A DNA stretch of 9,056 nucleotides from the NCBI GenBank assembly GCA_021851465.1, contig JAJZDL010000118.1, forward strand, positions 1 through 9,056, read 5' to 3'. The position numbers were made by a program, and so were the translations under genes. The DNA is from Acidobacteriota bacterium. Lineage in GTDB: Bacteria > Acidobacteriota > Terriglobia > Terriglobales > Acidobacteriaceae. Of the stretch, positions 7,047 through 9,056 are shown in pieces. Each line of letters starts with the position of its first letter. The first letter of the stretch is position 1. The notes beneath the pieces were generated by a model, which did no database searches, had not been told where the DNA came from, and saw nothing but the letters and a program-made list of their open reading frames with translations.

Positions 7047-7298
7047 ATGCCACTCACTCTTGCAGTCAACGGGCAACAACGCAGCTTCGCCAACTTGACG
7101 CCGCCGGCAACACTGGAGCAGACGATCGCCGCCATGGACTTGAAAGGCGATCGCATCGCAGTCGAGCACAATGGAGAGATCGTGCAGCGCGTGCGCTGGC
7201 CGCAGACCCTTGTCTCCTGCGGAGACCGCCTGGAGGTCGTGCATTTTGTTGGCGGCGGCACATCTCGCCGCTCATGCGTCCGTGCAGAATCGCGTTGA
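7047..7298 (+). CDS. thiS: ThiS-like sulfur carrier protein with C-terminal extension
   Basis: Ubiquitin-like sulfur carrier for thiazole synthesis in thiamine biosynthesis. ThiF adenylates its C-terminal glycine, and the thiocarboxylate donates sulfur to ThiG. The 83-residue product shows the family pattern: LAVNGQQRSF at the start, TLEQTIAAMDLKGDRIAVEHNGEIVQR in the middle, and GDRLEVVHFVGGG (G69-G71) at the end. In known ThiS proteins the Gly-Gly is the C-terminus, but here the frame continues for 12 more residues (TSRRSCVRAESR) before TGA. Either the tail is removed, the stop was lost, or this is a non-functional or repurposed copy. AGGAG lies only three bases before the ATG. No thiG, thiF or other thi gene is in the window, so it is isolated here. 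Confidence 0.85.
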   Translation: MPLTLAVNGQQRSFANLTPPATLEQTIAAMDLKGDRIAVEHNGEIVQRVRWPQTLVSCGDRLEVVHFVGGGTSRRSCVRAESR

Positions 7299-7432
7299 GG
7301 GGCCAATGGAGAAAGGGAAGCCAAGGCGAGTGAGCTGCATCGCTATAGATACGAGCGCGACGTTCGCAACTTATTCTTGATGTGTAACATGCATAATATG
7401 TAGTTACTGACACATTTATAAAGTTTAACTCG
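7299..7432. other. Convergent intergenic region with imperfect inverted repeat
   Basis: This gap between thiS and the amidotransferase gene turns AT-rich in its second half. GTAAC at 7384-7388 and GTTAC at 7403-7407 flank an inner ACAT/ATGT match, giving an imperfect stem of AT-rich composition. It lies between two convergent 3' ends and could act as a weak terminator for either strand, but the stem is poor and no T-run follows it directly. Confidence 0.35.
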
Positions 7433-8155
7433 CTACACGATTGAGTCGAGCCAAAGCCTCCAGAATCGGTTTGCCGCCTCTTCGAGCACGGGGGAGTGCC
7501 TTTGCGCGTCCAGGCGCAGGCTCTCAACTGAAATTCCGGCGTGGTGCAGCTCACAGGCGTGGCCCACATACCAACGCTCCAAACCAAGTGCCGTCACCTC
7601 AGGGTGAAACTGCAACGCAAGAGCGAAGTTACTTATTGTAAATGATTGATTATTATATAGTTCTGTTTTTGCAATATGAGCGCAACCAGTCGGCAGGTCG
7701 AAGGTATCGCCATGCCAATGAAAGAGACGGACTCCAGGCTCCACAAGCGGCGTAAACCATTGCGGTGGTTCTAGATGAGCATCCGGGAACAGGATCGGCG
7801 ACCAGCCAATCTCCGCGCCGCGCCCGCCAGAGTAGACGCGCGCTCCCAGGGCTGCCGCCATCAACTGTGCGCCCAGGCAGATGCCGAGCGTCGGCCTGCG
7901 CGCCTTCAGACGCGTGGCAATGCACGCGATCTCCGCGTCCAAAAACGGATACTGCCGCCGTTCGTAGACGCTGATCGGCCCGCCCAGCACCACAAGCAGA
8001 TCGCAAACCTCCGCTAGACGTAAGGGGAACTGCGCCGTGGCGACATCGACCGTTTCGATTGCAAAGCCGCGTTCGCGCAGCGGAGCTTCGAGGGAACCGA
8101 GATCCTCAAAGGCAACATGGCTCAGAACGAGAGCGCGGCGGGAGGGAAGTTGCAT
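7433..8155 (-). CDS. Class I glutamine amidotransferase-like protein (GMP synthase-like GATase1)
   Basis: Stand-alone class I glutamine amidotransferase, 240 residues, of the group annotated as GMP synthase-like. Class I domains release ammonia from glutamine with a Cys-His-Glu triad, all present here: C93 in LGICLGAQLMAAALGA, and H184 and E186 in LQFHPEV. LLVVLGGPISVYE (residues 53-65) supplies the oxyanion-side loop, and FHWHGDTFDLP and NNQSF are typical of this stand-alone group. The C-terminal ELHHAGISVESLRLDAQ...W-L block is also usual. There is no synthase domain, so the acceptor of the ammonia is unknown; relatives act on small molecules or in detoxification. Codons for about residues 160-177 (7625-7680) are strikingly AT-rich although the protein motif there is conserved. 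No strong ribosome site precedes ATG 8155. Expression could start from the AT-rich DNA at 8156-8220. Confidence 0.9.
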   Translation of the reverse strand: MQLPSRRALVLSHVAFEDLGSLEAPLRERGFAIETVDVATAQFPLRLAEVCDLLVVLGGPISVYERRQYPFLDAEIACIATRLKARRPTLGICLGAQLMAAALGARVYSGGRGAEIGWSPILFPDAHLEPPQWFTPLVEPGVRLFHWHGDTFDLPTGCAHIAKTELYNNQSFTISNFALALQFHPEVTALGLERWYVGHACELHHAGISVESLRLDAQRHSPVLEEAANRFWRLWLDSIV

Positions 8156-8420
8156 GGGGATATAGTACCTGAGCCGCCTGCCCGTCTTTACTATACATAA
8201 TATCCGTTATCAGACATTCCAATTCAGGCAGAGATTGAGTCGATAATAGATATGCCCGCTATCCAGCATCGTTTGAACTGAGGAGGTGCTGCTCCATCGA
8301 CCTGCCTTGGCGATGTAGCCCGTGCCCTGCTAGTCTCAGCCTGCGCCCTGCGCTCTGTGGTAGATTCATAGAGGTTCACCGTACGCGCATACGCAGACAA
8401 CTCCGCGATGGGCGGAACGC
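8156..8420. other. Intergenic region upstream of tRNA-Ser; no gene seen
   Basis: These 265 bases separate the amidotransferase start from the tRNA. The first 100 are AT-rich (TATTAT and TATAGT read on the minus strand) and probably hold that gene's promoter. The rest is GC-rich and must hold the tRNA promoter, which I could not pin down. CTCCGCG at 8401-8407 is an exact inverted match to CGCGGAG at 8418-8424, the latter running into the first four tRNA bases. Minus-strand frames here only make a peptide antisense to the tRNA. Confidence 0.5.
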
Positions 8421-8508
8421 GGAGAGATGGCCGAGTGGCTGAAGGCGCACGCTTGGAAAGCGTGTATACCGCAAGGTATCCAGGGTTCGAATCCCTGTCT
8501 CTCCGCCA
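8421..8508 (+). tRNA. tRNA-Ser (anticodon GGA)
   Basis: Complete class II tRNA, 88 bases with encoded CCA. Acceptor stem GGAGAGA (8421-8427) pairs fully with TCTCTCC (8498-8504), then G73 and CCA (8506-8508). The D arm follows in TGGCCGAGTGGCTGAAGGC. Anticodon stem CACGC (8448-8452) pairs with GCGTG (8460-8464) around loop TTGGAAA, giving anticodon GGA (8455-8457) for serine codons TCC and TCT. The long variable arm ATACC-GCAA-GGTAT (8466-8479) is the serine hallmark. T arm CAGGG-TTCGAAT-CCCTG (8481-8497) is perfect. An Rhs fragment begins shortly after its 3' end. Confidence 0.98.
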
Positions 8509-8565
8509 TCGCTTCCTCTTCAAGGTATCTACGGATTCAAATCACATTCGGCACAGTAGATCGCC

Positions 8566-9056
8566 ATGGCGCAGGTACGGCTGCTTCTTGGCACACGAAG
8601 AGCGCAGGCGAACTCTGCGGGAGTGCTGGAGGCGGTCTACCAGAGCCTGCCCTTCGGCGATGGCTTCGCGGAGAGCATCGCCGCCACCACCGACGACCCC
8701 ACGGAGAACCACTTCACCGGCAAAGAACGCGACACCGAATCCGGCAACGACTACTTCCTCGCGCGCTACTACGGAAGCACCACCGGAAGGTTCCTGAGTC
8801 CGGATCCATCGGGGCTTTACTATGCCGATCCAGGCGATCCGCAAACGCTCAATCTCTATGCCTATGTGGGCAACAATCCGCTCACACGAGTCGATGTGAA
8901 TGGCCTTAGTGGATGCACGCTAGAAAACATGCCGATGCCTTCCGCCACTTGTAACTTTCTCAGCGGAATGAAAGAGAGGGCACGGACACTATCGGAAAAA
9001 ATCGCAGGGCCAGTGCAGGGTGCCCTTCAAAAGGCGCAGAAGGCAGCTGAGGCCCA
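8566..9056 (+). CDS. Rhs repeat-associated core, C-terminal tip (5'-truncated, runs off right edge)
   Basis: Open frame from ATG 8566 to the window end, 163 codons so far; an in-frame TAG at 8557 blocks extension upstream. It encodes the end of an Rhs core: AGVLEAVYQSLPFGDGF, HFTGKERDTESGNDYF (from residue 49), ARYYGSTTGRFLSPDP (66-81) and NLYAYVGNNPLTRVDVNGL (96-114). Full Rhs proteins are usually over 1000 residues and carry many YD repeats before this core; none are here, as tRNA-Ser lies 57 bases upstream. After the core the sequence changes to a Met/Cys-containing stretch and then an Ala/Gln/Lys-rich, probably helical segment (MKERARTLSEKIAG onward). This is where Rhs proteins carry a variable toxin or effector. 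It is therefore a displaced tip, either a pseudogene relic or a silent cassette; the initiator codon is uncertain. Its lower GC after 8900 fits a variable C-terminus. Confidence 0.8.
   Translation, partial: MAQVRLLLGTRRAQANSAGVLEAVYQSLPFGDGFAESIAATTDDPTENHFTGKERDTESGNDYFLARYYGSTTGRFLSPDPSGLYYADPGDPQTLNLYAYVGNNPLTRVDVNGLSGCTLENMPMPSATCNFLSGMKERARTLSEKIAGPVQGALQKAQKAAEA

Noticed and set aside
7635..7660. Match to an IHF-like consensus (AATCAA-N4-TTA, minus strand) inside the amidotransferase gene
   Set aside because: Such matches are expected by chance in any AT-rich stretch, and IHF rules from enterobacteria may not apply here.
8224..8523. 99-codon minus-strand frame covering the tRNA region
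   Set aside because: It is antisense to tRNA-Ser and contains the RDSNPG-type peptide known from spurious annotations over tRNA genes.
8408..8909. Plus-strand frames of 129 and 160 codons through the tRNA and Rhs region
   Set aside because: They translate the tRNA itself and then the Rhs tip in the wrong frame; the family motifs are in the frame starting at 8566.

Overview
The window looks like chromosomal DNA of a GC-rich soil acidobacterium of the Granulicella/Edaphobacter/Terriglobus type. I infer this from the codon use, the M16 peptidase pair, the secG-to-metallo-hydrolase order, and a Rhs core fragment of the style I associate with that group. No taxonomic search was possible, so the assignment is tentative. 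Most genes are ordinary housekeeping or accessory enzymes. I see no CRISPR array, prophage or complete insertion sequence.

Layout. Positions 1-3107 carry two tandem M16 (insulinase-type) peptidase genes on the + strand. The first is cut by the left window edge and has the zinc motif HxxEH. The second lacks the zinc motif but carries the Arg/Tyr pair of the C-terminal domain and has its own signal peptide, so the two look like subunits of one periplasmic heterodimer. Tail to tail with them is a GT87/DUF2029 membrane glycosyltransferase (minus strand, 3131-4408). Divergent from that, a class I/II aminotransferase-like gene (4465-5643) starts with TTG. An AT-rich convergent junction follows, then a minus-strand pair: secG (preprotein translocase subunit) followed by a GloB-like MBL-fold hydrolase.

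The interval 6712-7046 between secG and thiS carries what may be a decayed insertion-sequence end. An orphan thiS gene (7047-7298) encodes a protein that continues 12 residues past its Gly-Gly-Gly. Convergent with it is a class I glutamine amidotransferase (7433-8155, minus). The right end holds a clean tRNA-Ser(GGA) with encoded CCA. Fifty-seven bases after it begins the open frame of a 5'-truncated Rhs core (C-terminal tip), which runs off the right edge.

The strongest candidates for a second look are the complementary M16 active sites, the ThiS tail beyond its glycines, the Rhs tip abutting tRNA-Ser, and the repeat-bearing segment between the two M16 genes. None of these amounts to a clearly new system on sequence alone.
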